Positions 1 through 7,068 are shown, counted from the first letter of the stretch. The stretch: 32,284 bases of DNA from Bacteroidales bacterium (GCA_028724885.1 JAQYTJ010000003.1:1-32284), one strand, 5' to 3'. Notes: generated by a model not told the origin, from the letters alone. Translations and numbers: made by a program.

Positions 1-1601
1 GCCGACTTGATCTTGGAGATGTCCAGCAGCTGGTTGATGAGCGTGAGCAGTCCATTGCCTTGCCGCTCGATGGTTCGTGCCTTGTCTTTCACTTCTTCCG
101 ATTCGGCGGCTTGCAGGTCGTGGCTCAGTCCGAGTATCACGGTGAGCGGCGTACGGAACTCGTGGGTGATGTTCGTAAAGAAGTTCTCGCGCAATGCCGC
201 AAGCCGTTTCAACGCCAGGTGGTTGCGCCGGCGCACCCTGCCCAAATAAACAAGGGCTGCCACCACGAGCAGCAGTGCGGCCGTCAAGGCGATGCTTCCG
301 ATGAGGATCACACGCTTCTCGGCACGCTCCCGCTCCTGCCGGAGAGCCAGTTTCTCGGTCTTGTACTGCACGTTATGCTGGCTCACCGCCTGTTCCATGT
401 CGCGGTGATAGATCGAGTCTTTCAGCTCGGCATAGCGCAGCAAATGCCGTCCGGCCTCAGATGGATTTCCATCCTTCATAGCCTTGTAGAGCCCCATCCG
501 TGCCCGGCTCTCGTTGTACATGTCGCGCTGTGCGACAAACACCTCGGCTGCCTGTCTGAAGTTTTGGGCAGCCTCGGCGTGTGCGGCACGATGGTTGAGC
601 AGTTCGCCCATCTGGTTGCGGCAGATGGAGAGCGACCTGACGTTGCCCGCCTTCTCCAATATCGGTATGGCATGCTTCAAGGAGCGTTCAGCCTCGGCAT
701 ATTGCTCCAGCGCCATCTGTGCGGAAGCCATCTGCGACAGGCGTATGCCCACCCTGGCCGTGTTGCCCCGCAAGACATCCAGGTCGTAGGCACGCCGGGC
801 ATAATCGAGAGCTAATTGTTCCTTGTTCATAGCGTGATATATTTCCGACGCCATGCCATACTGGATGGCCATGCGACTGGAGTCGCGTGCAGCAGTGCTG
901 TGCATGATGGCTTCGAGCACATAGCGTTCGCCGTCTTTCAGTTGCCTCGAGGTCAGGCAGATGGCTGCCAGCGTGTTGAGCGAACTGCTGATGCGGCTTT
1001 CGTCACCCATCTTGCGGTCGAGGACAAGGCTCTTGCGCACATACTCCACGGCATGCGCATAGTCCGACATGCGGAAATAGTTCTGTCCTATCAGGTGATC
1101 GCAGTCGCTCTGCAATTCCATGTCGCCGATGCGGTAGGCAAAAGGCAGTGCGCGTTGTACGCAGCGCAGACTCTGGTGGTAGTCCTGCGTATCCCAGAAG
1201 TACTCGCCCGCCCAGTGCCACACCATCATTTCCACGCTGTCGGCAGGTGTGTGGAGCGTAGCAACAAACTGTTCGTCGGTAATCTCCGCCTGATAGACGA
1301 GTTCGAAAATATGATTGGCTGAGGCTATGCGTTCCGCGCCATCCTGCTGCTCATAGTCTTGCAGCAGCTGGTTCATGGCTTGTCCCTCCTCCGATGTTCC
1401 GGTGGCTTTGATGCTGTCTGTCTTGTAACCGTCGGGAGTCATTCCGTTCTCTTTCTTCCCGCACGAAACGAGCAGGAAAGAGATTGAAATAAATGCCGCT
1501 AACGCGCTTAAAAGCAAGCGGTGGCGCTTACCCCCATAGATACCAAACGGCTCATAGTGAGGCTGTGAAGGGCTTTTGCGGGCATGTTTATAGTGTTGCA
1601 T
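1..1601 (-). CDS. TPR-containing sensor histidine kinase (partial, C-terminus beyond window)
   Basis: Read from 1601 towards 1, this frame is open for 533 codons and leaves the window before the kinase domain ends. The N-terminus has a hydrophobic stretch ending in a lipobox-like LVSC (Cys about residue 47). Roughly residues 60-420 are helical and rich in Ala, Tyr, Arg and Leu, in the style of tetratricopeptide repeats. One strong membrane segment lies at about 431-453, followed by a basic linker and a HisKA H-box, NITHEFRTPLT, whose His480 is the expected phosphoacceptor. The family senses a signal through an extracytoplasmic TPR domain and autophosphorylates; whether this is a simple or hybrid kinase cannot be seen because the CA domain is cut off. 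An in-frame TAA lies five codons upstream of the chosen ATG. The start is 12 bp downstream of the ATPase stop. The ligand and response regulator are unknown. Confidence 0.85.
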   Translation of the reverse strand, partial: MQHYKHARKSPSQPHYEPFGIYGGKRHRLLLSALAAFISISFLLVSCGKKENGMTPDGYKTDSIKATGTSEEGQAMNQLLQDYEQQDGAERIASANHIFELVYQAEITDEQFVATLHTPADSVEMMVWHWAGEYFWDTQDYHQSLRCVQRALPFAYRIGDMELQSDCDHLIGQNYFRMSDYAHAVEYVRKSLVLDRKMGDESRISSSLNTLAAICLTSRQLKDGERYVLEAIMHSTAARDSSRMAIQYGMASEIYHAMNKEQLALDYARRAYDLDVLRGNTARVGIRLSQMASAQMALEQYAEAERSLKHAIPILEKAGNVRSLSICRNQMGELLNHRAAHAEAAQNFRQAAEVFVAQRDMYNESRARMGLYKAMKDGNPSEAGRHLLRYAELKDSIYHRDMEQAVSQHNVQYKTEKLALRQERERAEKRVILIGSIALTAALLLVVAALVYLGRVRRRNHLALKRLAALRENFFTNITHEFRTPLTVILGLSHDLQAAESEEVKDKARTIERQGNGLLTLINQLLDISKIKS

Positions 1602-1613
1602 ATAGGTGATGAT

Positions 1614-2981
1614 TTAGAATTGTTCATGGGTTGTTATAAATAAGTTGCTCAAGGCATACAAGGGTACTATATTTACGTGTCGCTCGGCATTGTCGTCCTG
1701 CTTGTCATAATAAGAAAGATGACCGAAATTCTCAAGTGATGTGCGGATGCCATCAAGGAGCTTACGTTCACGCATGAAAATCCAAAGGCTCTGCATGCTC
1801 CCTTGTGTGCTGGCTTTAACCTCTATGGGAAGTATCTTGCCGTTGCTTGCTTTGAGGTAATCCACTTCCGCCTGACTGTTCCTGGCATGATTCTGCCAGT
1901 AATGCAGGTCGGGTTTCATAAAACAGTCACTGTATTTCATCATCTCCAATCCGGCAAACATCTCGGACGCACCTCCTTTGTTCACAAAGTCCACCTCTGT
2001 AGCCATAAAAATGTCTCCCGCAGGAATGTTGAGCATGGTCTGCATGACACCCAAGTCAAAGAAAAGATACTTCACATAGCTTTCATTTTCCTCTGCTCCG
2101 AGTGGGATTCCGTGTGCGTCCGTATGCTTCACAGGGGTTACAAGCCCGGCAAGCGTGAGCAGGTGCAGGGCTTCTTTCACCACCGTGGATTTCGTGTCGC
2201 GTGCGGCTGCGGCATAAACGAATTTCTTTCCTGCCTGCAATGCCGTCGAGCGCAGCACCTGCCTGAGGAGAACCGGCGAAAACCGTTTCTTGTACTTGGA
2301 AAAGTCGTCGCTGTATGTGTCGATAATTTCATTGTGGATATGCGACACTTCTATATAGCTATGTGTTTCCACCCATTCCGTCACGGCTGCCGGCATTCCT
2401 CCCACAAGATAGAATGAGCGGAGCTGTTCTATCAAGGCTTTGTGTGCCGATTCCGTAAGAGGATCATCGGCCGTTGCCTTCCGTTTGAAATCAACGGTGA
2501 GTCCAAGCCCCTGAGCCATGAGAAATTCGTCGAACGAGAAAGGGTACATATACAGCGAACGTATCCTTCCCACGCCAAACGACGGCAGTTCCTCCAAGGC
2601 AAACTCCAGCAGCGAGCCGGCGGCAATGACGTGCAGTTCGGGATAGTCCTCCTTGAAGTAGCGCAGCGCCATGACAGCCTCCTTGCTTACCTGAATCTCG
2701 TCAATGAAGAGGAGCGTCTCGCCCGGTATGATGGGGATGGCAAGCGTACCACTGAGTTTCTCGCACGTAGTCTTCACGTTGATGTTCTCCGTGAACAGTT
2801 GCCGCAGATCGGGTTGCTTTTCAAGGTTCACCTCCACAAAGTAGCGGAATTGCTTCCCGAGTTCTCTTATGGCAGTGGACTTGCCCACCTGACGGGCACC
2901 ACGTATCAGCAACGGCTTGCGTCGGGCTTCGGTTTTCCACTCACGCAATTTGTCGTCTATGTGTCTTTTGAAATAAGTCAT
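1614..2981 (-). CDS. AAA+ ATPase with DUF4143 C-terminal domain
   Basis: A 455-residue protein of the widespread Bacteroidetes 'ATP-binding protein, DUF4143' family. Walker A is GARQVGKST (residues 28-36) and Walker B is LLFIDE (90-95). The C-terminal part carries EVD (372-374) and EVK (387-389), which resembles the core of a PD-(D/E)XK nuclease fold and is typical of DUF4143. The biological role of the family is not established; it is often found as a lone accessory gene. The frame stays open upstream to an ATG at 3080, but I chose the ATG at 2981 because the conserved MTYFKRH start is there and a good -7/-33 promoter lies between the two ATGs. The histidine kinase follows in the same direction after 12 bp, but nothing in the sequence links the two functionally. 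Confidence 0.85.
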   Translation of the reverse strand: MTYFKRHIDDKLREWKTEARRKPLLIRGARQVGKSTAIRELGKQFRYFVEVNLEKQPDLRQLFTENINVKTTCEKLSGTLAIPIIPGETLLFIDEIQVSKEAVMALRYFKEDYPELHVIAAGSLLEFALEELPSFGVGRIRSLYMYPFSFDEFLMAQGLGLTVDFKRKATADDPLTESAHKALIEQLRSFYLVGGMPAAVTEWVETHSYIEVSHIHNEIIDTYSDDFSKYKKRFSPVLLRQVLRSTALQAGKKFVYAAAARDTKSTVVKEALHLLTLAGLVTPVKHTDAHGIPLGAEENESYVKYLFFDLGVMQTMLNIPAGDIFMATEVDFVNKGGASEMFAGLEMMKYSDCFMKPDLHYWQNHARNSQAEVDYLKASNGKILPIEVKASTQGSMQSLWIFMRERKLLDGIRTSLENFGHLSYYDKQDDNAERHVNIVPLYALSNLFITTHEQF

Positions 2982-3019
2982 CTGTATAATATGATTGCCG
3001 TTTAGAAATGATTTGCGTT

Positions 3020-3049
3020 CAAAGTTACGATTTAATTCTGAAAACACAA
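3020..3049 (-). promoter_or_regulatory. Candidate Bacteroidetes promoter for the DUF4143 ATPase
   Basis: On the minus strand TAACTTTG (3027-3020) is an exact match to the -7 consensus TAnnTTTG. A TTG (3049-3047) lies 19 bp upstream as a -33 element. Transcription would start near 3013 and lead into the ATG at 2981, which supports that start over the one at 3080. Confidence 0.5.
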
Positions 3050-3276
3050 CCAAAAAGAGAAATAAATTGACCAAAATCATTACCGAAATAGGGGTTGCTT
3101 CGGACAGAATAAGCAGTGAAAGCCCTGTTCCTGCTTTTCAGAATCGCATTGCGTGTGGTCAGAATCCTATGGTTGAACACCCTTCCAACCTCTTTCTTCC
3201 TCCAAATTCACCGATTGTTAACATTTGCAAATATGTCAGTGCAATTCGTTTATACACAGTCTGTTATAAGCACAAA

Positions 3277-3326
3277 ATGTCCGATGGCGCAAGATGGGCT
3301 ATATGCAGAATGTCCGATGGTGCAAG
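3277..3326. repeat. Pair of 17-bp direct repeats upstream of the surface operon
   Basis: ATGTCCGATGGCGCAAG at 3277-3293 recurs as ATGTCCGATGGTGCAAG at 3310-3326, 16 of 17 bases identical, with start points 33 bp (about three helical turns) apart. Same-face tandem sites of this kind can be an operator; it could also be a small duplication. No protein is known to me for this motif. Confidence 0.55.
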
Positions 3327-3451
3327 TTTTTTGGCAGGATTTGCAAGGTCGGTTAGTCCCTTTCATACTTTATTTGCACTGTGACAAGCAACTGAGACGA
3401 AACACAGTTTCCAACGGATGTAAACCGGCAATTGTTCAAATCATAAAAAGT

Positions 3452-3709
3452 ATGAAACGGAAGAACGACAGCCACCTCAGGCAATATGGCAAGGAAGACT
3501 TAGGCTTTCTTGACGACCGCATGCAACTGCTTGAGACCGTTCGCAAGATAATCGACATCGAGCTGGAGCGGCGCGAAGTGAACCCCGGGGGCGACACTCA
3601 CCCCGAGAACCCTCCGCCTGAGGACAGAAGGCGCACGCCGCCCGACCCGCCGCACCGCCGCACCCTATGGCAGCGCATCGTGAGCCTCTTCACCAGATGC
3701 CTTCCGTAA
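3452..3709 (+). CDS. Small proline-rich hypothetical protein
   Basis: An 85-residue protein that I do not recognise. The first ~45 residues are charged and probably helical (GFLDDRMQLLETVRKIIDIELERRE). A Pro/Glu/Arg-rich stretch follows, with PPPEDRRRTPPDPPHRR near residues 55-71, and then a short amphipathic end, LWQRIVSLFTRCLP. No signal peptide is seen. The frame is open upstream to 3116, but the ATG at 3452 fits the change from non-coding-like to coding-like sequence. It sits 53 bp ahead of the beta-barrel gene and 1.1 kb ahead of the variable lipoprotein gene on the same strand, so it is probably the first gene of that operon. Its GC-rich codon use matches those genes. Confidence 0.5.
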   Translation: MKRKNDSHLRQYGKEDLGFLDDRMQLLETVRKIIDIELERREVNPGGDTHPENPPPEDRRRTPPDPPHRRTLWQRIVSLFTRCLP

Positions 3710-3762
3710 ATATATAAGGACAGGAAAACATACATTCATCAACCTTTTAATTCAAACTGAGT

Positions 3763-4803
3763 ATGAACAAAAGAAGAACGAAACCGCTCATTCCACCGCT
3801 CAGCAGCCGATGGGCAAGAACATATCTCACGGCACTGCTCACCGCAGTCGTCGCCGTCGGCGCGCAGGCGCAGACGCAAGGAGATGACGGTTTCGTGGCA
3901 CCTGTGCCACGAGACCAGAACCGCGAACTGCGCACAGGCACCTGGAGCATCTATGCCGAGGGCGGACTGTCGTGGGCTACAGATGTCTGGTATCAGAACC
4001 TTGATGCCAAGAAGAGCTACAAAGTCGCACCTGCCGTTGGCGGCGGCGTGGACTACACCATCCGTCCGTGGGTGCGCGTGGGGGCGGAGTACCTCTGGTC
4101 GCGCTACCGCCGTGAACAGCGCTTTTCGCAGCTCGACACGAAGACGATGACCGTCAAGGCATACGGCAACTACCTGAAGAACTTCCACAACGCCAGGCTC
4201 GGCGTGGGCTTCAACCTCATGGAACTGTGGCCGAACCGCCGCACGCAGTGGCTCAACATCTGGGCAGGCACGGGCGTGGGCTGCACCTTCGCAAAGGGCA
4301 ACGAGTACGGCATCTATTTCAGCAACACCATGACGCAAGGCGGCAAGACCTTGCCTTTCATCGACGGTGAGAGCGTCTGCAACGACGGCTCCATCACCAT
4401 TACGGGCAGCGTGCGGACGAGCAACCGGCACGAAAGCTTCAAGAAGCTCTACGTCCCCGCCTCGCTCCACATCGAGGCCGACGTGAGCCGGCAGCTCAGC
4501 ATAGGGCTGAAAGGTGAAATCGACTGGCTGATGAACCGCAAGGCCATCGCACCGAAGAACTATGCCTTCGCCCTTGTCACCCTGCGGTACAACTTCGTGG
4601 CGAGCCGCGCCAAGGTGCAGCGTGCCCGCTATGAAGGCGAAATCGCCACGCTGGGCGACCGCCTGAACGTCTTGCAACGCAAAGCCGCCGAAGCCAAGGA
4701 ACTGGCAGACGAGGCAGAGAACGCACGCCGACAGGCCGAGCAGAACGGCAAGCCGTCGGCAGAAGGACGCAGAGTAACGATAACAGTAGAACAAAGCAAG
4801 TAA
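3763..4803 (+). CDS. Outer-membrane beta-barrel protein with C-terminal coiled coil
   Basis: A 346-residue exported protein. A basic N-terminus and hydrophobic core end in VGAQAQ at about residue 37, a signal peptide with a long n-region. The body alternates polar and hydrophobic residues with many aromatic strand ends (for example WSIYAEGGLSWA, WVRVGAEYLWSRY, ARLGVGFNLMELW, FALVTLRYNF), typical of an OmpA/OmpW-sized barrel. After the last strand comes an Ala/Glu/Arg-rich helix, residues ~285-330, predicted to be a coiled coil, so the tail may contact periplasmic partners. It lies 24 bp upstream of the coiled-coil lipoprotein gene. A physical partnership, with the barrel as anchor or channel and the lipoprotein as ligand binder, is inference. 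I cannot assign it to a named family. Confidence 0.75.
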   Translation: MNKRRTKPLIPPLSSRWARTYLTALLTAVVAVGAQAQTQGDDGFVAPVPRDQNRELRTGTWSIYAEGGLSWATDVWYQNLDAKKSYKVAPAVGGGVDYTIRPWVRVGAEYLWSRYRREQRFSQLDTKTMTVKAYGNYLKNFHNARLGVGFNLMELWPNRRTQWLNIWAGTGVGCTFAKGNEYGIYFSNTMTQGGKTLPFIDGESVCNDGSITITGSVRTSNRHESFKKLYVPASLHIEADVSRQLSIGLKGEIDWLMNRKAIAPKNYAFALVTLRYNFVASRAKVQRARYEGEIATLGDRLNVLQRKAAEAKELADEAENARRQAEQNGKPSAEGRRVTITVEQSK

Positions 4804-4827
4804 AAACATTAAAATTCAATAGCAATT

Positions 4828-6408
4828 ATGAAACGCATTAAATTCATGCTGCTCGCCATCGCCATGCTGTTGGCAGCACCTGCGCTGTTCACCTCCTGTC
4901 AGGAAGACGCGCCCGAGATCAACTACACGATAAACGTGTCGGTTATCAACGACTTCACCAAGGTGGTGGAAGCCATCAACAACGGCTCGCTCAAAAACGA
5001 GCAGGCCATCCAGAAGTTAACCGAGGCCATAGACAAGATGAATGCCGAACAGCAGACCAAGCTGCAAGCTATCATCGATGTACTCAACTCTGTGAACGCC
5101 ACGCTCGACACCAAGCTCGCCGCTATCGAGGCAGCGATGAAGGCACAGACCCTCACCCTTGAGAGCAAGCTCGCCCTCTTGGAAACCGCTATCGACAACC
5201 AGACCCTCAAGCTGGAGGAAATGGCAGACAAGCTCGTCGCCGCCATCGACAACCTCAAAGGCAGTATGGATGAGAAGATGGAAGCCATCACTGCGGCCAT
5301 CAACAACGTGAACACTGCGCTCCAGACCAAGCTCGCAGCCATCGAGGCGGCTATCAAGGCGCAGACTCTCTCGATGGAGGCCAAGCTCGACCTGCTCGAA
5401 CAGGCCATCAAGGCACTGCCCGACTACACCTCTCAGCTCGAAGCCATCAAGACCGCCATTGCCAACCTGCCCGACTATGGCGACAAACTCTCTGCCATCG
5501 AGGAGGCCATCAAGGGAATGCCGAACTACAGCGACAAATTCGATGCTGTGGTAGCAGCCTTGGGAGAAATGAAGACACAGATTGAGGCTCTCGGCACCGG
5601 CCAGACCGGCATCGCCACGCAGATAGCCGGCGTGACCGACGCCATCAACGACCTCGTCGATGAAGTGAACAGCGGCAACACCGGCGCAGCCGCGGCCCTC
5701 GCGCAGATCATCCAGAAGCTCGAGGAACTCAAGGGCAGCATCGGCGGAGGCGGCACGACCCCTTCCCCTGTCGAATATGTGGACCTCGGCCTTCCGAGCG
5801 GCCTGAAGTGGGCCAAGTGCAACCTCGGCGCGTCGAAGCCGTCGGACTACGGCGACTACTACGCCTGGGGCGAGACCGCTCCGAAGGCGGATTACGATTG
5901 GGCGACCTACAAGTGGATGCAGGCCGGCCAGTCCGACTGGAAGTACATCACGAAGTACACCTTCGCCGACGGCAAGACCGGGGGCATCTGGTATGACTCC
6001 TCCGGCAACTTCATCGGCGACAACTTGACCACCCTCAGGCCTGCCGACGACGCCGCCACCCAGCAGCTCGGCTCGCCGTGGCGCATGCCGACCGTTGATG
6101 AACAAAAGGAACTGATCACAAAATGCACCTGGACCTGGACCACGCAGGACGGCGTGAACGGCTATCAGGTGGACGGCCCGAACGGCAACGCCATCTTCCT
6201 GCCTGCCGCCGGCTACCGCAGCGGTTCCGCGCTCGGTTCTGCTGGCAGCCGTGGTTTCTACTTGTCGAATTCGCACAGCTCGCACAGCTCGTACAGCACG
6301 TCCCGCAACGACGTAGTCTTCCGCATCTACTTCTATTCGAACGGGCAGCACAGCATGGACACCTTCTTACGTTGCCTCGGGTTCTCGGTTCGTCCCGTTC
6401 GTCCATAA
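4828..6408 (+). CDS. Coiled-coil lipoprotein with C-terminal FISUMP domain; candidate DGR target
   Basis: A 526-residue lipoprotein. The signal peptide ends in a lipobox with Cys24 (LFTSC). Residues ~40-310 form a long Ala/Leu/Lys/Glu coiled-coil stalk containing a 72-residue-period repeat and a 17-residue repeat. A glycine linker (IGGGGTTPSP) leads into a FISUMP/Fib_succ_major domain from about residue 318, recognised by VDLGLPSGLKWA, YYAWGET, WRMPT and NAIFLPAAGYR, and ending in GFSVRPVRP. Related C-type-lectin-like domains are frequent ends of DGR variable proteins, and here the final ~50 codons look diversified (see the VR entry). The architecture suggests a surface-anchored stalk presenting a variable binding head. 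It follows the beta-barrel gene by 24 bp. It could instead be an ordinary non-diversified FISUMP paralogue. Confidence 0.85.
   Translation: MKRIKFMLLAIAMLLAAPALFTSCQEDAPEINYTINVSVINDFTKVVEAINNGSLKNEQAIQKLTEAIDKMNAEQQTKLQAIIDVLNSVNATLDTKLAAIEAAMKAQTLTLESKLALLETAIDNQTLKLEEMADKLVAAIDNLKGSMDEKMEAITAAINNVNTALQTKLAAIEAAIKAQTLSMEAKLDLLEQAIKALPDYTSQLEAIKTAIANLPDYGDKLSAIEEAIKGMPNYSDKFDAVVAALGEMKTQIEALGTGQTGIATQIAGVTDAINDLVDEVNSGNTGAAAALAQIIQKLEELKGSIGGGGTTPSPVEYVDLGLPSGLKWAKCNLGASKPSDYGDYYAWGETAPKADYDWATYKWMQAGQSDWKYITKYTFADGKTGGIWYDSSGNFIGDNLTTLRPADDAATQQLGSPWRMPTVDEQKELITKCTWTWTTQDGVNGYQVDGPNGNAIFLPAAGYRSGSALGSAGSRGFYLSNSHSSHSSYSTSRNDVVFRIYFYSNGQHSMDTFLRCLGFSVRPVRP
5083..5409 (+). repeat. Internal 72-codon-period repeat in the lipoprotein stalk
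   Basis: Residues 86-122 and 158-194 align closely: both contain TKLAAIEAA.KAQTL followed by KL.LLE.AI. At DNA level the copies at about 5083-5193 and 5299-5409 are offset by exactly 216 bp. This is a stalk-lengthening duplication within the coiled coil and a possible site for recombination-driven length change. Confidence 0.75.
5416..5568 (+). repeat. Three 17-residue repeats beside the stalk duplication
   Basis: Residues 197-213, 214-230 and 231-247 begin LPDY, LPDY and MPNY and share a spaced L/F-A-I pattern (QLEAIKTAI, KLSAIEEAI, KFDAVVAAL). The period differs from the seven-residue heptad, so this may be a hinge or trimer-type segment between the stalk and the head. Confidence 0.65.
6241..6408 (+). 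other. Candidate variable region (VR) of a diversity-generating retroelement
   Basis: In codons 483-517 the changeable positions of the FISUMP C-terminus are nearly all NNC codons (CAC, AGC, TAC, CGC, GTC, GAC, TTC, TGC, CTC), as expected if a template rich in AAC had its adenines randomised. Positions between them (TCG, ACG, TTC, CAG, ATG) look fixed. The segment ends in the typical GFSVRPVRP at the stop codon, the usual place for a VR. Limits are set by eye. There is no second copy (template repeat) and no reverse transcriptase in this window, so any supplier would lie elsewhere in the genome. Confidence 0.55.
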
Positions 6409-6453
6409 ATTTGTCCTGCCCACACGGGCATAGTAAGATAAAGCTCAAAACCT

Positions 6454-6484
6454 CCCCTCCCGCTCCCGAAAGCGGCGGGAGGGG
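6454..6484 (+). terminator. GC-rich hairpin 46 bp after the lipoprotein stop
   Basis: Perfect 10-bp arms CCCCTCCCGC (6454-6463) and GCGGGAGGGG (6475-6484) enclose an 11-nt loop containing CGAAAG. It lacks a run of T after the stem, so it is a weak factor-independent terminator at best. In DGRs, a GC-rich hairpin just downstream of the VR assists target recognition, and the position here would fit that role. Confidence 0.55.
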
Positions 6485-6516
6485 AATTAATCAACAACAA
6501 AATGTTTCATTATTAA

Positions 6517-6705
6517 AAAACGAGAAGAAAAGGAAACGAAGAACATCAACAGGCGCCCCCGGCCAATGGTCGTAAACAAGAAAGCGGTGGAGTATATAGT
6601 TTCGACCCCGCCCACGGCTGCGGGTCAGTACCCATCAGGGTGAAGTGGCGCGACAGGTTCAAGGACATCTACATCGTAGATGGGAAGAAAGTCATCAAGG
6701 AGTAA
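6517..6705 (+). pseudogene. Possible small ORF remnant without a normal start codon
   Basis: A frame of 62 codons runs from just after a TAA (6514-6516) to a TAA at 6703-6705. Its end reads protein-like and charged (VKWRDRFKDIYIVDGKKV). An ATG lies in frame at 6502 but is cut off by that TAA after four codons. It may be a small secreted-tail remnant, a gene with an unusual start, or chance. I cannot assign a function. Confidence 0.25.
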
Positions 6706-6728
6706 GAATCATTTATATTCAATAACCC

Positions 6729-6772
6729 GCCTCCGCAATCGCCGTAAGCATATCTTACGAATTTGCGGAGGC
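6729..6772. terminator. Long two-part hairpin before the decarboxylase operon
   Basis: Outer arms GCCTCCGCAA (6729-6738) and TTGCGGAGGC (6763-6772) pair over 10 bp. An inner stem CGTAAG (6743-6748)/CTTACG (6754-6759) closes a 5-nt loop. The following bases are ATCATTTTATC, a modest T-rich tail. It is probably a transcription terminator for the accessory block, usable from either strand. Confidence 0.6.
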
Positions 6773-6789
6773 ATCATTTTATCCGAAAT

Positions 6790-7041
6790 ATGAAACGATT
6801 TAAGCAATAACCGCAATTGGAGGACATTCTCTCCCTGCATTCAACTGACGAGTCATGCCAAGTGGCTGCCGAAGAAGTTCGCTTGGCTGCGCTTGCCGTG
6901 AGCGTGAAATAGGACTCCCTGACGGCGATGTACCGCTCGCTGCGCCACACCGCATGCCATCTGAACGTACTGAACAGCGCATGTCTGAAGGGCAGAATGT
7001 CAGGAAAAAACGAAATTGACAAAAGCACCTTTCGTGCTTGA
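6790..7041 (+). pseudogene. Possible decayed reading frame with two in-frame stops
   Basis: Starting at ATG 6790 the frame carries stops after codon 6 (TAA) and near 6910 (TAG), then ends with TGA at 7039-7041. Between the stops the translation looks protein-like and helical (QLEDILSLH, AAEEVRLAALAVSVK, LTAMYRSLRH). I recognise no family. It may be the remnant of a small helical protein; chance is not excluded. Confidence 0.2.
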
Positions 7042-7068
7042 TAGTTTGAAGATTGTTAAGTATTTTTG
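7038..7068 (+). promoter_or_regulatory. Candidate promoter of the methylmalonyl-CoA decarboxylase operon
   Basis: TATTTTTG (7061-7068) exactly matches the -7 consensus TAnnTTTG, and TTG (7038-7040) lies 20 bp upstream as the -33 element. Transcription would start near 7075, giving a leader of about 38 nt to the ATG at 7113. A small hairpin (AAGCAC 7023-7028/GTGCTT 7034-7039) overlaps the -33 element. Confidence 0.5.

Larger units (their letters stand above)
2982..3451. other. 470-bp intergenic region between divergent genes
   Basis: It separates the ATPase (minus) from the surface operon (plus). I see the ATPase promoter at its left end and a pair of 17-bp direct repeats at 3277-3326. A reading frame upstream of 3452 is open from 3116 but its translation is hydrophobic and low in coding character, so I treat it as untranslated leader. 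No convincing -33/-7 pair for the plus-strand operon was found. Confidence 0.5.

Noticed and set aside
60..1322. Two plus-strand frames (60-815 and 816-1322) opposite the histidine kinase
   Set aside because: They show no domain, while the minus strand gives an uninterrupted histidine kinase with H-box and TPR region.
1803..3005. Plus-strand frames opposite the DUF4143 ATPase
   Set aside because: No family signature; the minus strand carries Walker A and B motifs and the DUF4143 core.
3277..3326. CRISPR-like array
   Set aside because: Only two copies with one short spacer and no cas genes.
3116..3451. N-terminal extension of the small proline-rich protein (197-codon version)
   Set aside because: The added 112 residues look like translated intergenic sequence and include the direct repeats; the coding-like part begins at the ATG at 3452.
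3739..4809. 356-codon minus-strand open frame opposite the beta-barrel gene
   Set aside because: It mirrors the barrel gene almost exactly, has no recognisable motif, and the plus-strand product has a signal peptide and barrel strands.
5017..6351. 444-codon minus-strand open frame opposite the lipoprotein gene
   Set aside because: Its translation is Arg/Val/Gly-rich without a known domain, and the plus strand encodes a clear lipoprotein with coiled coil and FISUMP motifs. GC-rich coding sequence often leaves such antisense frames open.
6774..7028. 84-codon minus-strand frame in the gap before the decarboxylase operon
   Set aside because: Composition is unlike a folded protein and no promoter or partner gene is seen.
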